The notes: generated by a model from the letters alone, not told the origin. A DNA stretch of 64,000 nucleotides from Neocallimastix lanati (nom. inval.) (GCA_016946835.1 JACVTC010000024.1:752501-816500), one strand, 5' to 3'. Shown: positions 27,600-41,120, numbered from the stretch's first letter. Made by a program: numbers and translations.

Positions 27600-27890
27600 A
27601 TCGAACGTTAATATTAACAATCTATATGAACTATCATTTCTAGTACCAAGGGAAGTACTGATAGTAATACCCCCTCGGAGACACCATTTTTGGTGATACG
27701 TTCCTCAAGGGAGCGTAAGATCCAGCAAAATCTAAACTTAAATGAGGGCATTCAAGGCTGAATAGATTTCTAATATTTATAAATTTGAAGTTATCATTAT
27801 TCGTACCTTTAATTCCTTGGAATTTACCAAAAATAGACCAATAAGTTTCAATGTCATCTTTGAATTTAGTGATATTTACTGTTTTTGATT
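27600..27890 (-). mobile_element. Probable LINE ORF1 or host-gene relic
   Basis: One minus-strand frame is open for about 90 codons and codon-like, including VNITKFKDDIETYWSIFG, NNDNFKFINIRNLF and SLDFAGSYAPLRNVSPKM. It lies upstream of, and on the same strand as, the LINE endonuclease, where ORF1 would be expected. No zinc knuckle is visible in the piece, so the assignment rests on position only. Confidence 0.4.
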
Positions 27891-28594
27891 GTATTTAGAT
27901 TATATATCATATACATGTGAAAACTTCTGTGCTTTTTTTATTATTATATCTTATGAATTGGATATATTTTTTGAACTTTATAATTTAATTATTATTTTTT
28001 TTTAACCTCCCCAATTACTGCGATGAAACTTATATATAAATCTGTTATTATTATTATAATTTCTACTTTAAATAAATTTATTTTAATTATTAATAACACC
28101 GCTTTTTAATTTTTTTTTTTTAAATTTTTTTTATTTATATTTAATATAAATTTTATTACAATTTAAAAAACAAAATTTGATAATAAATATTGTGAAACTA
28201 ATTAATTTTTTTTTTCATTCCTTTTCCTTTTTTTTTTTTTTTCTATGAAAATAAAAAAATACAAATGTAATTGATAATGCAATGCAAATTACTAAATTAC
28301 TAATAATTACATAAAATATTTATATTACAAAAAACTAAAATAAAAAAAAAATATTGTTTTAATATTTTTCTTTTAATATTGAATTATTGAGTTACTTATG
28401 AATAAAAAATATTTTAATTATGCAAATTAAATAATGTAATTGTTTATATTGCCTATTTTTTTTTTTTTTTTTTTTTTTTTTCTTTTGCATTCAATTATAT
28501 TTATATATTAAAAAAAATAAAGAAATTTCCTTACTAATATTTTTTTTTGTTTTGTTTTTCATATTTCATTTTATATATATATTTCTAAAGAAAT

Positions 28595-31500
28595 CTAAAT
28601 ATATAAATAGAAAAGAGTAGAAACAATAATTGAGAGAATGAAGCTGAATCCTTTAACAATTCTTGAAGTAGCTGCACTTGGACTACATTTTTCTGGATTA
28701 TTTTCATCTTCAACACATTCAACGTAACCTAAGTTGGCAAGAGAACAGATTTCAGCATTCTTAGTTTCTTCATTAACAGTAACAAAGTTATTAACACAAA
28801 CTAAGTCGAATTCACTGTCCTTTTCTTCAACAGTGTAAGTACAGTTAGTGAATACACCAGAAACTGAAGTGATGTACTTGTTGTTAATGTTGGTAACAGC
28901 AGCTGTAGAATTGTTTATGAGTGCAACATTTTCAACGGCACTTCTAATTCTATCTGGGTAAGCTTCACTGAAGGCAACTGGGTAGTTAATAATGACTCTA
29001 TCGTCATATTCACAAGTCTTATCGGTGACAAGGTTAAGCATGTATCCTGAACCACAGTAGTAGTACTTTGAGTTAATGTAGTAGTATTGTCCAATAAGAC
29101 AGTTCTTCTTAACACATTCAGTGGCTTCTAAGCCTTCGGAATCGTAAATACATTGGTAAACTTCTCCACTGACAGTGAAGTAATAACCATTATTATCAAT
29201 CTTTTCACATTGATACTTATCTTGGTCACATTCATACATTTCATTGTCAATAGTGTAGTAGTAACCAGTCTTTACCTTACCATCAATGGTAGTTCTGTTG
29301 TTAGTAACACTGAATCTATTAACATAGACATCATTTGGATCAGTACTAACTAATGCATAACCAGAGGCTTGTGGAGAGTGCCATTTGCCATCACGGTATC
29401 TGAACATGTATTGGCTAATACTATCGTAGTAGTATATATCTTCTTTTGGTTCAATAATCTTGCACTTTGTTTCAGTACATCCATAGATTCTAACAGAATT
29501 GTTTCTGCTATCGAAATCTCTGAGAGTAGCAGTACTGTTGGTAGATAAACTAACAACATAGTAAGCAGTATCAACAATTCTTTCAGCACTGAAGGCATTC
29601 ATTGCGTACATGTATTGAGAGAGACCATAAATCTTGGAATTCATGGTATCAGCCTTGTAACATTCACCAGTTTCACGAGACTTGATATCGTTCGTAACTA
29701 AGACAAGTTCACCCTTGTAGGTAATACAGAATTCTCTACTCTTAATATCACTTCTTGGGGTACATTTGTTGTTTGCGTAAATACAAATAATATCTTTGTC
29801 GTAAGCAAAAGTATATGAGTCACTGTTTGGATTATATTGAATAATCTTCTTAGTTACATCAGCATAATAGGTAATGGTTTCTGGCTTGTCAACAATTGTA
29901 CAGCTACTATCATTACATTTGAAAAGTTTTACATTTTCATCGTTGTAATTTTCAATATTATTTCCATTAATTAATGTGTTACTTTCTACATTGATGAAGT
30001 AATAACCAGTAGATACAATTTGAACAATACTAGTATCAGCTACCTTGTAAATACTGCTTCCAACAGTGTAGTAATTTTCACTGTACTTATCAAGGGCTTC
30101 AATACAGTTTGTGGTAGTAGTGGTGTAAGTGTAAATGGAAGTAGTACCATCAATAATGTATGGATCAATGACAACAGTATCAGTAGCAAAGTAAATGACA
30201 GAACGATCACTGTTAGTACAGTAACTACCAGCTGAAATAGCACTAACAGTTGAAGTACTAATAGTTACCTTATTGTTAATGAAACATTTATTGTTATTGA
30301 AGTTACAAACTGGAATAGATAATAATTCGGAGGTAGTAAGTTCAGCACAACCAGTATTTGAACAACTAATAATGTTGTAAACAACAGAAGTTGTAGCTCT
30401 TCCTAAATTAGCAACTTCATCACCTTCGTCTGGAATACTATCTCTCTTTGAGGAAATAATTTGAGTGGTGGCACTACGATAAATACCATTGGTAACACTA
30501 ATGGCCTTACATGGAGTAACGATACAATTAATAAGAATGTTTGGTGTTTTAGCAACATAATAACCAACACTAGCATCCTTAACTTCACAATTTATATTTG
30601 ATAATGCGGTACATTCAATAATTTTCTTTCCAGAGTCAATATTAGCAGCATTATAATAACCAACGGAAGCGTTAATAGTGGTACAAGAAACAGCATTTTC
30701 ACAGAGAATAAGAATACTACTATCATTTGTAATATAGTATCCTTCTGAAGCTTTACTAGTAGCGCAAGTTTTATTCTTACATTTAATTATTGGACTTTGA
30801 ATCTTGTCATTACCGCTATTAAGATAGTAGTGTTCAGATTTCTTTATTCCATTAGAAGATATTTCTTCACAGCTTGTGGAAGAACTACACTTTATAATTC
30901 CTACATTTTCACTTTCCTCTTTCACACCAAGATAATAACCACTGCTTGCAGTACTAGTGTTACAAGTAACACCGTTACAGTAAATCAATGGATATGTTGA
31001 ACTGTCACTTCCGGCGTTCTTATAGTAACTGCTTGAAGTAACAGACACACATTCACCACTTACACAGTGAATAACTGGTCTCTTTGAATTACCATTGCTA
31101 CTGTCAACATAATATCCATCATCTTTAATTTCAATAATTTGTCCTTTCGAATTACATTCATAACCTTTTTTATTTTCTACATCAAGTAAATATGTTCCAA
31201 CGACACAAGATTTACCAGCACTACATGTTTTTTTAGTTTTATTACAAGTGTATATAGTGGTTTCCGATCCAGGTGTTCCACTATCAGTCACCTTATTTTG
31301 TGCATCAACAAATTTGACACCATTTGTAATGACTCTTGCAATGTAATATTTAGAAACTTTGAATAAAGTAGACAAATTATTAGTAGTAACACTTGGGAAT
31401 CCTTTATTAGAATCTACTTCGATGTAGTAATATAGGGCATCACCAATTTCATTTGAACTAGCAGCATCAGAATATTTATCTTCATCTTCATCTTCATCAG

Positions 31501-32795
31501 CATTTTGATTAATTAAGAGTTTCAAACCTTCGCTTTGTACATATTTATAATTTCCATTAACACTTCCACCATATGCATTACTACTATCTACTGTACATGA
31601 ATTTTCATTACATACTAATATTTGTTCGTTTCCTTCAGTTACATCAACATAGTAACCTGGTAAAATATCTTTTCCAATTTTTAATGCTTCACATTTATTA
31701 TTTGAACATTCAATTAATGGATAACTTGAATTAGTACTACCAGCATTTCTGAAATAACCTTCAAAATTACTGGTAGTTTTTGTTTCACATTTTATTATTT
31801 TAGGATCAGTTAGAGTGCAATTTATAACATCATAAGTTTCATCTTCTTTATTATATGAAAGATAATATCCATTATTCTCACCACTTTGAGATTGACAACT
31901 TTTACTGTAGCAATTGATTAATTGATCATTTTCACTATTGACATAATATGAATTAACAGGAGCACTATCAATAGTACAACTTGTTTCACTTTCACAACTT
32001 ATAAGAGATTTTGTATCTAATGCACTTATATAATGTTTATCAGCTCCCCCTTGAGCTAATTCACATGTGATACCATCTTTACATTTTATTAATGGTTTAT
32101 CACCCCCTGCAGCACTTAGATATGTTCCTACACTCGCATCACCAGTATTACAACCTGAAGAAGTACATTTAATAATTTTAGGACTATCCTTCGTTAAATA
32201 GACATCACCATCTTTTGATTCTATAATTTTACATTCTGTATCACATAAAATAACTCCATTCTTTAATGATTTAGATCCGCTATTTAAATAGGCTGTAATA
32301 TCTCCACCATTCGCAGGTATGTACTCAAATTTCAAAGTGCCATCACTTTCATATGCATTTAAATATTTACCAGTTTCAACATTATATAAATCTGGTTCTG
32401 TAATTTCACTACAAGCGCTAGTGTCGCATTTAAAAAGATATCCAACACTATTATCTTCAAGTTTATCAATAACACTAAAATCTTTTTTAAAGTATTTATA
32501 AGAAATTTCATCGGTTTTTTCTTCGGTATATTTATTGGTCTCGGTATTACATGAATATAATTTTTTATCAGTACTAATACAAGGACTTTTTCCAGATGTA
32601 CACTCAACTGATAGGTTACATTCAGGAAAAGCAGCATATGCATATGCTATTGAACATCCTAATAAAGTAAGTCTTTTTTAATTTATATATATAAATAAAT
32701 ATAAAATTGCTTTTTTTTTTAACAATAATTTATTTTCAATTTTTTATAATTTATATTAAAACTTACAAATTTAATATTTTTGTTTTTGATTTCAT
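28595..32795 (-). CDS. Scaffoldin-like secreted cysteine-repeat protein
   Basis: Two exons: 32,767-32,795 and 28,595-32,672, joined across a 94-base intron with GTAAGT donor. The product is 1368 residues. Exon 1 supplies the ATG and, with the start of exon 2, a clear signal peptide (MKSKTKILNLLTLLGCSIAY, cleavage probably before FPEC). The body is a long chain of about 40-residue repeats of the form YYxNxxxxxPLIxCxxxxCxxxxAxxGYY, two cysteines each. There is an acidic run at about 402-412. The last 22 residues are hydrophobic (GFSFILSIIVSTLFYLYI) after a small-residue stretch SPSAATS, as in a GPI or tail anchor. Repeats of this type, with signal peptide and C-terminal anchor, are described for ScaA scaffoldins of anaerobic fungi, which hold dockerin-bearing enzymes at the cell surface. 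This protein is much smaller than the giant scaffoldins, so it may be a short paralogue or another surface protein. No catalytic domain is present. Confidence 0.85.
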
Positions 32796-33446
32796 TTTTT
32801 TTTCTTTATTATATCTGTCTAAAATTGAATTCATATAATATAATTATTTATAAATTTTATATTATTATTAGTTTCAAAATTTATGTATATATATTAATTT
32901 ATTTTTATTATTATGAAATTTATACACAATAATATATATATTATATTTTAATTTTCTAATATATTCTTATTAATTATTTTATATACAATTTATTAAATTT
33001 ACATACTAATTATTCTAATTCAAATAACAAGAAATCTTATATAAGAAAAAATATATTATTTAATAATACTTTTTTTTTATTTTCTACAAAATATTATATA
33101 CTATTTTCTGTTTTTTAAATTTTTCTTTATATTAAACCATTTATTTTTATATAATAAATATATAATTATAATTTATTATATAAAAATAAAATGAATTATA
33201 AAAAAAATAAAAGAGAAATATTTTGCTTTTTATTTCAATGAAAAATAGAGTATGAATGAATATTTAAATTAATCTATATATGAAATAAAGTTTTTTTTGA
33301 TTTTAAAGTTTTTTTTTTTTATTTAATTTTATTTTATTTTTTAAAAAATTTTATTATATTTTGATAGTAATATTTAAAATATTTTATAAAAAACTAAAAA
33401 ATATTAATATTTTTTTAAATTTTTTTTTTAAATTTTTTTTCTTTTT

Positions 33447-33485
<39 letters not shown>

Positions 33486-36365
33486 GTTTTTTAAATTTTT
33501 TTTATTTGTTATTTTTTTTTTTTAAAAAAAAAATAAAAATATACATTTTTTATATAAATAAAAAAATTTTTTTAATTAATTTATTAATTAAAATTATTAT
33601 TTAATTAATAAATTTTTATTTTTTATTTTTTATATTTTATTTTTTTAAAATAGTAAAATTTTTTTTTTTTTTTAAAAAAAAGATTGTATATAAAGTTATA
33701 TATGAAAATAAGTTTTTATTTTTATAATAAAATAATAATTTTAAACAAGCAAAAAAATTCATAAATAAAAATAAAAGAAAAAAATTTTATATAAAATTTT
33801 TTTTTTATAAATATACAATAAATAAATAATTGAATAAAAATTATTTTAAATTAAAATTATAGAAATAGTAATTGATAATAATATCGGAAAATAAATCAAA
33901 TATTTATAATCTATACATTATATAATAACACATTAATGATATAATAAAAAAAGTATTTATAACAATACCATATGTTTAAGTTTTTTAAAAACGAGGTAAG
34001 AATTAGATTTTATTTTATGTTATTAATTTTCTTTTTTTTTATTATTTATTATATGTAACTAATAAAATTGTTAATGAACATAATACTAAAAAATATTGAA
34101 GCAAAATAAAATATAAAATAATAATTTTTTATATCAATAATATTAATAAAATATTAACATCTACAAGTAAATTTGAAAATATTACAATAATTAATATATA
34201 TAAATAAAAGTAAAATGAAATCATTAAAAACTTTTATTATTAAATAATTGCAAAGTTTGATGTATAATATAAAATTATTAGCTATTATTTATTTAAAGAA
34301 TTTAAAACATTCAGATTATATTAAACTTATAAAAAGAAAATAAATATATATAAATTATAAATACATATTTTTGCTTAAAATAAATATAAATATTATTAAA
34401 TATTTCTAAAAAATTATAAACATAATCGGATTTTTTTTAAATATACACAAATATATATGTAATGAATAAATATAAACAGTTGTTTATATTTAAAAAAAAT
34501 TATATTTTTATATTTTTATAATACATGATTAATAACTAAGATTAATGAAAAAAAAAAAAAAAAAAAAAAAAAACTTTCAACCTTAATTACTTTATATGAA
34601 AAAATCATGACCTTTCTACTTTTTTAAAAAAATTTTTTTTTATTATTTCCAATAATAATTAAACAAGAATTATTATATGATCTTAGTACATATTTTTAGT
34701 ATTTATTAATTTTGTAATTTAAAAAAAAAAGAAGATATACATTTTATATATATATATTTTGTAGAATGGAGATGTTTAATTTTATTTATTAATATTATTA
34801 TTATAATTTAGAATTAAATAAGATTAATAATTGTGATTAACATATATTAATTGAAGTTTATATATTATATGATATGTAATTGTAAATGTAAACAGATAAT
34901 TTAAATATTACCTTTAAATATATATATGTAGTAAATAAAATGAAATATTATTATTAATAATTAGATATATATGTGAATATTATAAAAAAATGATTTTACT
35001 AGTGGTTCTTAGAAGTTAATTCATTTATGTTTTTAATAGAAATTAATAAAAATACTAGTAAAATATTTTATTTATTTAAAGGTATTTAACAATAATTTAT
35101 ATAATTTCTTCTTTTTTTACTGAATTTTAAAAATCATTCAATTATTATTTTTTTAATGTTAATTAAAGTTATTAAACTTTAACCAATTTTAATATATTAT
35201 AACTTGATATATAAAATTTAATATAAATTTTAATATAGGAAATAACATATTTAAATTTAACATAAAAAAAAAAATTAAATATTATACATAATTGTTTAGT
35301 ATTTAATAAAAAATTTAATAATATTAATAATAAATAATAAATAAATAATAAATAATAAATAATAAATAATAAATAATAAATAATAAATAATAAATAATAA
35401 ATAATCAGTAATAAATAATCAATAATAAATAATAAATAATAAATAATAAATAATAAATAATAAATAATAAATAATAAATTATAAATAATAAATAATAAAT
35501 AATAAATAATAAATAATAAATAATGAATAATAAATAATAAATAATAAATAATGAATAATAAATAATAAATAATAAATAATAAATAATAAATAATAAAGGA
35601 TTAATTATAAACTTGAGATGTTAATAAATATATCTTTATTTATTTATATATAGTAAATATTTGATTCGTGATTAAATATATTTTATATAAATAATAAAAT
35701 AAAGATAATTATTAATAAATAATTATTTATTTCGAAAAAAAAAAAAAAATTATTAAATAATATTTTAAATTAATTTTGTATATTATTGACCGTTACCTAT
35801 AACATTCACTTATTAAATTAATACAAATTGAAAAAATATATATATACATATATAAAGATTCTGATGCACTTAGGAATTTGGGAAATTCAGAACTGGAAAT
35901 TAACCAAGATATAAGCTATGAAGATTATTTCTTTGTTAATTTTATTATATAACTTTAATATTTTTCAAATAAATAATTTAAATATATTCATACTTTGTTT
36001 TCATTTATCCTCTTGTAAATTATATTAACAATAATATAAAATATATTGTTTTATAGTCATGCTATTAAGTTTTAATATTTATTATTAATATGAAGAGTAA
36101 AAATTCAGAAAGTTCTTCAATAATTATTATTTATATTATTTATATTTAATATTATAAAAATGGTACTATGTAAAATAATTTAAATAAAAAATTTTATTTT
36201 TTATTTTTTTTTTATTTATTTATTATTATTATTTTTTTTTTTTAAATAAATAATTGATTTAATCATAATTTGTTCATTATTTATCTAATAAATATTGAAA
36301 AAATATGATTTATTAAATGAATAAAATCCATATATTTGTTATTAATATATTTTATTATTCCATAA

Positions 36366-36396
<31 letters not shown>

Positions 36397-36570
36397 ATAT
36401 AAAAGAAAACATAAAAATAAAAAAAAAAATTATTAATTTATTACATTATATTATAACATTATTTAATATTTAAATTTTAAATTTTAAATTTTATGATTAT
36501 ATATAATTATATATAATATGTATAATGAAAATTAAAATTATATGTATGTAATGAACTATTTTTTAATATA
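32796..36570. other. A+T-rich intergenic region
   Basis: Mostly poly(A)/poly(T) and TA-rich sequence with no supported gene. One short codon-like piece lies at 35,859-35,945 (+) after an acceptor-like AAAG; it contains DSDALRNLGNSELEINQD. It could be an orphan exon or a gene scrap, and nothing joins it convincingly to neighbours. Confidence 0.5.
35330..35597. repeat. TAAATAA heptamer array
   Basis: About 265 bases of the heptamer AATAAAT/TAAATAA with a few point variants (ATCAGTAA, ATGAATAA). It is the reverse complement type of the array at 15,535-16,070. Confidence 0.93.
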
Positions 36571-36572
36571 AT

Positions 36573-37020
36573 ACTTAAAAGTGATTAACTATGAAATAAA
36601 AAAAGAAGAAAATATACTAATTCATCATTTTTCTTATTTTTCTTGTTATATAATTAAATTGATAAAAAAATGGTATAAATATAAAGTAATATTACTTTAT
36701 TGTTACTAAAATTATATATGTATATATATATGCAAAAAAAAAAAAAAAAATGGAAGATATAAGATATAGTATATTAGAAATATTAGAATTTTTACTTAAA
36801 AGTGATTAACTATGAAATAAAAAAAGAAGAAAATATACTAATTCATCATTTTTCTTATTTTTCTTGTTACTATAATTAAATTGATAAAAAAATGGTTTAA
36901 ATATAAAGTAATATTACTTTATTGTTACTAAAATTATATATGTATATATATATGCAAAAAAAAAAAAAAAATGGAAGATATAAGATATAATATATTAGAA
37001 ATATTAGAATTTTTACTTAA
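36573..37020 (+). repeat. 221-bp tandem duplication of a promoter and first codons
   Basis: ACTTAAAAGTGATTAACTAT begins at 36573 and 36794. The copies run in parallel through GTAATATTACTTTATTG, TATATATGCAAAA, a poly(A) run and an ATG with the first 16 codons (MEDIRY...). In the first copy the frame runs into KSD and a stop because the next unit starts there. The second copy continues into the intact gene. Differences are few (TATAGT against TATAAT, TGTTATATAA against TGTTACTATAA), so the duplication looks recent. Confidence 0.93.
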
Positions 37021-37426
37021 TAAATCTATTGAAATCAATGATAATTATAATTTAAAAGACAATGTGAAACATTTAAAATTATTGAACATAGAAAAAGATT
37101 TAAATAATTTTATATTAAATACAAAAATCAATGGTAAGTTCGATAATATTGATATGCAAATATCTGTAATATATTTTTTTTATTAATTTAGGTGATAAAT
37201 TACTGTATTAATTAGTTATATAATTTATATTTAAAGATGAATATATTAAAGTAATGGTTGAAAAATTACACCATATTCTAGGTAAATTAATTCATCGCAT
37301 AAATAGTAAATTATATATAATGAACACTTTTGTTCCTACTAATTTTTTTTTTAAAAATTATTATATAGATGGATAGAACAAAAAAACAAACAAACAAACA
37401 AAAATTAATAGATATTTTAATATATT

Positions 37427-37463
<37 letters not shown>

Positions 37464-38621
37464 CTTGATTATAAATCATGAATATAAAAGAAAACTATAA
37501 AAATATTATTATATTGGACCAAAAAAATGATCTAAGGAAAAGTACTAATATAAAAAAAAATCACATAATAGAAAGAAATACTAATAAACTTGATAAAAAT
37601 AATAAAAAAGGTGATATCTATGGAATCAAAATATTAGACCAAGATCAAAATAATATTAGAAAAAATTCAGTACTCTCAATAAAATCAAATGAAAATAATG
37701 AAAAAAACGATAGATATGATAAAATATTAAGTGATAGAAATATATACTTAGATATAAAACCAAAAATAATATTAGATCCTAATAAAATTTTGGAGAAGAA
37801 TGATCAAATTGAAAAGAAAACACTTCATAAAAAAGATCAAAATATATCTACTAGAATTAGTAATCCGATTAATAAGGAATTAAATACTACTAATTCAATT
37901 ATTGTCAATGAAACAAGGAAGTCAAATGAAGAAAACATTTATTTAAATAAAGATTCAAAAATAATAAATAACATTGAAAATAAAATTGAATTTAATAATA
38001 GTACTGTAAACAAAAATCGTCTAATATCTAAAGAGTATAATGAGAATAATACTATCCAAAAAGGCATAACGCGAAACTATAAAACTAAATCCGAAGAAAA
38101 AAATAAAACTGACAATAAAATAAAATTGAGCTCTCTTCCTACTAAAAAAAATAAAATTCAAAATAAAAATAATTTATTAATAAATGAAAATAATTATTAT
38201 ATAATTCAAATTAATAAACAACAACAATTTGAGCATCAAATATTAGAAATAAAACTTAATGGAAAAGTTGTAAATGAACAACCATTAAATGATTTTAATT
38301 TTGCAGGTGTTTATTTATAAATATATAAATAATTAACATTTTTTAAATAATTTTTATTATAATTTTAATTTTAATTGTACTAACACGATGATTTGTTTAT
38401 TATAATTAAAATTTCATAATAATTAATGAATAGAAATCATAATACCAAATCGTATTGAACAAAAAACAAGTAAAAAAAAATCATTTAGGATTTTAATTAT
38501 ATTGTTTTTAAAAAAACTATTATATAAAATTATATATAAAATAATATTTAAAGTACTCGAAAAAATCATTAAAAAATTCATTAAAAAATATTTATATTTA
38601 AAATATTTAAATTTCTATTAA
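36971..38621 (+). CDS. Asn/Lys-rich orphan protein, four-exon model
   Basis: Hand-built model: exons 36,971-37,133, 37,237-37,281, 37,491-38,306 and 38,434-38,621, giving 403 residues. All three introns are GT-AG and all split codons in phase 1, and the total length divides by three. The N-terminus is leucine-rich and probably helical (MEDIRYNILEILEFLLNK, then KLLNIEKDLNNFIL). The long third exon is low-complexity Asn/Lys/Ile, predicted disordered. The C-terminus is basic and Leu/Ile-rich (KSFRILIILFLKKLLYK). No known family was recognised. The third-intron donor GTGTTT is weak, so the protein may instead end at 38,320. An alternative view treats the 37,478-38,320 frame as a separate 280-residue gene. 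The 5' end lies inside a tandem duplication. Confidence 0.5.
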
Positions 38622-40189
38622 ATTAAATGTTATTTCATAAAAAAAAAAAAAAAAAAACATTTATTTTTAAAATGTTTAAAATTTTTATTAAAATTAATGG
38701 TATTGTATTAACACATTTATAATTGACACATTTGAATTTCTATTAAAATTAAGTAATGGTATTGCATTACATTTAATTATTTTTTTATTTTCATATTCAT
38801 TTTATACAAAAATTTTCATCTATTTTTATCTATTTTCATATACTATATAATTATAATTATTAAAATTGAAAATAAAATGAAATAAATTAAATTATTAATA
38901 TTTAATTATTGAAATTTTAAATTTTAATTATGATTTTATTATATATTTCTTAATTTTTTTTTTTTTTTTATTTTTTTATTATTATTATAATATTTTTTTT
39001 TTTTTTAATTTGTTAATTTATAAATGATGTTTAAAATAATATAAATTATTATTTATTATAATTTTAATTAAATTTTTTTTTTAAAAAAAAAAAAGTTAAC
39101 ATGAAAATTAAATTTAATTAAATTATAATAAAAAGTAAACTATTTAAACTATTTAATTAAAAATATTTAAATTTGCTAATTAAAAATAATTTATATTAAA
39201 TTAATATGAAATTTTTATATAATCAAAAAATTGTATAAATTTTTTTTACATTAAAAATTATTTTTAATGACAATTTTAATTAAATGTTACACAAGTTTTC
39301 TTTAAAACAACTTTTTTAAAATATCATGAACTGTCATCTCTGTCTAAATAAAAATCAAAATCTATATTTATAATCATTTAATAAAACAATAGTATTTATC
39401 CAAAACAAACAAAAAATTCTTCTTTTTATTAATAATTTTAACTTTTAAATATCATAAGAAATAAATTTATAAAAAAAAAAAGTATTTTAATAAAATTATG
39501 AATATTAAATTCATTTTTTATTTTTATAAAATTTATTAATAATCAAAAATACATGATAAAATAAGATTATTTTACTACTGTTATTATTATTATACTTTAT
39601 ATTTTATTAAAAAAAAAAAAAAAAGGCAGTTTAAAAGATGATGAAAGAGCCTCCAAGTTTTTCTATTTATAAATTACATAATATCAAATCGAGGAATGAG
39701 ACTTTTTCTCAAAGGTGTTTGGAAAATTTTCTTAAATTGTCTTTTTTTTGTTAATTTTAATTTTTTAAAAAATTACTAATTATAATAATTTAATAATAAT
39801 TTTAAAATATATTCTTTTTTCACTGAATTTTCATACGAATAATATATATATATTTTAGACTAGGTTGATAATATACTTCATTGCTTTGTTTATTAATTTT
39901 TAAAAGTATTGAAATATTAATTATTTTATAAAATAACAATATATTATAAATTTATTAAGATTAAATGTATAAAAATATATATATAAAGTATAAATATATA
40001 AAAAAAAAATTATAAGAAATGAAAAAAATTTTAGAAAAAATTAGAGTTAATGTATTGTAATGAAATATAATGAAAATTTTAAAGTATTTATGATATTATG
40101 ATGTAAATTTAAGTTATTTATACCAAAGATATTTAATAAAATAAAACAAAGGAAGTAACATTTTCATATGTAAAGTAAATAATATAATG

Positions 40190-40560
40190 TTCACTAAATT
40201 AAGATCCTTCAATTCAAGAGAAATATTATCAGAAGATTCAATTCCTATAGATTCTTTGAGGGAAAACTTTGGATAAATACAACTTAGGTAAGAAGTACTA
40301 AAAGAACTAGTAATAGAAGTTCTTCTTTGCCATATCAGTTCAACTCTCTTGATTGTGAAGGGTTTTTTACTGTTCCAATCAAAAAGTAGCCCGAGAGAGC
40401 TATTACTAGCTGGTACAGCATTGGTTAACTAACGTACTAAACTGACTACTTATGGAACATTAGACTCAGATCTTTTTAAAAAAAGTTCAAATAATTATCT
40501 TTGTCGTTGTTTCCTAAGTTTGAAATGTAGCTCGTCCAAAACAAAAGTATCACCTAGAAG
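40190..40560 (-). pseudogene. Unassigned coding-like relic
   Basis: One minus-strand frame is open from about 40,432 to 40,197 and codon-like (LTNAVPASNSSLGLLFDWN, then KPFTIKRVELIWQRRTS). Upstream in the same frame, DTFVLDELHFKLRKQRQR and FELFLKRSESNVP are interrupted by stops. The pattern suggests a decayed gene or transposon ORF. No family was recognised. Confidence 0.35.
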
Positions 40561-40700
40561 AAACATTTAAATACATTTCATTAATTTTGTTTTATTTCTC
40601 AACAATATAAAATATAAAATAGATAAACAGAAAAAAAAAAAAATAAGGATCATTTCCTTATTCTATTCTAAAACAAAATAAAAAGGTCATTAATAAAATC

Positions 40701-40731
<31 letters not shown>

Positions 40732-40860
40732 CGAACTTGGAATAAGCTTTATTTAATAATAATTTAATTAAATATATTAAAAAAAAAAAAAAAAAAAAAA
40801 TAAAAATAATAAAAAAAAAAAAAAAAATAAAAATAAAAATAAAAATAAAATAAAATAAAA

Positions 40861-41055
40861 TAAATAGTAGACTATGAGTATAGAGTACAGATTGAATAAA
40901 ATAAAATAAATAGTAGAATATGAATATAAAGTACAGATTGAATAAAATAAAATAAATAGTAGAAATATAAATATAAATTACAGATATATAAAGAACAGAT
41001 TGAATAAAATAAATTTAATAGTAGACTATGAGTATAGAGTACAGAATGAATAAAA
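40861..41055. repeat. 46-bp minisatellite, about four units
   Basis: GTAGA(C/A)TATGA(G/A)TATA units start at 40867, 40913, 40959 and 41021. Each contains a variant of GTACAGATTGAATAAAATAA. The third unit is longer (62 bases). Confidence 0.88.
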
Positions 41056-41120
41056 AATATATATAAATTAAAAGATAAAATTAGACCCCATAGCATAAAA
41101 AAAAAAGTTCAAATAAATTA

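Noticed and set aside
32319-32335. Start of the scaffoldin-like protein at 32,335
   Set aside because: The codon there is TTG, and the same frame continues upstream with cysteine-bearing repeat and signal-peptide sequence.
29350-32643. Several overlapping frames within the scaffoldin-like gene
   Set aside because: They are shadows in other frames of a long gene with strong repeat-protein coding signal.
35330-35597. CRISPR-like spaced repeats
   Set aside because: The array is a continuous heptamer repeat without distinct spacers, in a eukaryotic nuclear context.
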